A stretch of DNA of 64,000 nucleotides from Brevibacillus composti (GTDB taxonomy: Bacteria; Bacillota; Bacilli; Brevibacillales; Brevibacillaceae), in the NCBI RefSeq assembly GCF_016406105.1, contig NZ_CP066308.1, positions 569,501 through 633,500 on the forward strand. Reading direction: 5' to 3'. A program made the translations under genes and the position numbers. Under the pieces are notes generated by a model. The model searched no databases and was not told the DNA's origin. It saw only the letters and a list, made by a program, of their open reading frames with translations. Positions 63,566 to 64,000 of the stretch are shown here, one piece after another; the stretch's first letter is position 1; every line of letters begins with the position of its first letter.

Positions 63566-63603
63566 GGGGTATCCGTTTGGGATGCCCCATTTTCATTTTT
63601 TTT
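63566..63603 (+). terminator. Hairpin with T-run after capsid gene (site G)
   Basis: GGGGTATCC (63566-63574) pairs with GGATGCCCC (63580-63588), followed by a T-rich tract up to 63603; GGAGGTGG of the next gene starts at 63604. Confidence 0.8.
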
Positions 63604-63618
63604 GGAGGTGGCTAAGCC

Positions 63619-63804
63619 ATGTGGCTTTTGAACAAGGATACAGGACTAGTTTGGGAAGTAACGGATAACGAACTCATCCGTCGACTCACCGCAAATGAGC
63701 GCTATGAAGAAACGAAACGACCTCAGGCCGAGGATCAATCGCCGTCGAAAGAAGAAACAACTGAACCCAAATCCACATCGAATGTTAAGAGGCCGACATC
63801 ATGA
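63619..63804 (+). CDS. Small hypothetical phage head protein (61 residues)
   Basis: Protein of 61 residues: MWLLNKDTGLVWEVTDN..., with a compact start and a charged, Ser/Pro/Glu-rich tail. GGAGGTGGC precedes the ATG. It overlaps the next gene (ATGA). Such small proteins lie between capsid and connector genes in many phages; the family is not recognised. Confidence 0.75.
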   Translation: MWLLNKDTGLVWEVTDNELIRRLTANERYEETKRPQAEDQSPSKEETTEPKSTSNVKRPTS

Positions 63805-64000
63805 GCGACCAATTGGATTTGTTAAAGCGATTATTAAGTATGGATATATCAGACAACACGTTCGACGATATCTTAACCCATTATCTCGATAAAGCCAGAA
63901 GCAACATCCTCGGTTACTGCAACATTGATGATCTTCCCTCTGTTTACGACAGTGTTGTGGTCGATTATGCTGTCTACCTGTATAAAAATCGGGATTCGGT
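63801..64000 (+). CDS. Phage head-tail connector protein (partial, cut by window end)
   Basis: The start ATG at 63801 overlaps the stop of the previous gene. The visible 66 residues (MSDQLDLLKRLLSMDISDNT, DDILTHYLDKARSNILGYCN, DSVVVDYAVYLYKNRDS) fit small helical gp6-type head-tail connector proteins. The end lies outside the window. Confidence 0.7.
   Translation, partial: MSDQLDLLKRLLSMDISDNTFDDILTHYLDKARSNILGYCNIDDLPSVYDSVVVDYAVYLYKNRDS

Larger units (their letters stand above)
52114..64000 (+). other. Prophage packaging/head module
   Basis: The order methylase, terS, (recombinase), terL, portal, scaffold, capsid, connector is that of a siphovirus-type packaging and head module. Interruptions are the frameshifted recombinase and IS copy B with its target duplication. 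Left and right attachment sites were not found; the module continues beyond the window. Confidence 0.8.

Noticed and set aside
41054..64000. Attachment sites (att) of the island
   Set aside because: No direct repeat seen at the rlmCD side that recurs to the right; the right end lies outside the window.

Overview
The window looks like a chromosome segment of a spore-forming Firmicute of the Brevibacillus/Paenibacillus type. The left two thirds are GC-rich (roughly 55-60% by eye), use strong AGGAGG-type ribosome binding sites with frequent TTG and GTG starts, and carry the conserved Bacillus neighbourhood yerB-yerC-pcrB-pcrA-ligA-camS, then gatCAB, then dgkB-rlmCD. From about 41.1 kb to the right end the DNA is clearly AT-richer and is an accessory island.

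Left part (1-22.1 kb): the end of an ABC import operon (two PotB/PotC-type permeases and an M20 peptidase); an orphan LivJ-type lipoprotein; a CssRS-like two-component system; yerB, yerC and pcrB; a cluster of a DUF2179 membrane protein, a TetR regulator, a BCCT transporter and a CocE-type hydrolase that appears to share one operator motif; a small membrane protein with a VanW-family protein; pcrA-ligA; a beta-propeller-like lipoprotein; and the CamS-family lipoprotein.

Middle (22.1-41.1 kb): two related 200-bp foldback elements; rocA behind a sigma-54-type promoter; a TagO/WecA-like transferase; a PAS-GGDEF cyclase; psd; gatCAB; an ECF sigma factor fused to a BtrH-like domain; a MOSC protein; a natAB-type exporter; a DMT permease; a ROK glucokinase; dgkB; a 36-bp tandem repeat; and rlmCD. 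Most units end in clear intrinsic terminators.

Right part (41.1-64 kb): a complete type I restriction-modification operon (hsdM-hsdS-hsdR) followed by a YdbC/PC4-like gene; then a prophage-like region hit by three insertion sequences. Two are related IS4-family elements (the second has an in-frame stop in its transposase). The third has split a small spo0E-like gene, whose two halves and 4-bp target duplication can still be read. The phage module runs ParB-type methylase, small terminase, a frameshifted tyrosine recombinase, a possible toxin-antitoxin-like pair, large terminase, [IS], portal, scaffold, capsid and a connector cut by the window end. A striking feature of this module is that many of its genes are preceded, within a few bases of the ribosome binding site, by a hairpin plus T-run that looks like an intrinsic terminator. 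This suggests conditional read-through or a leader-based control layer.
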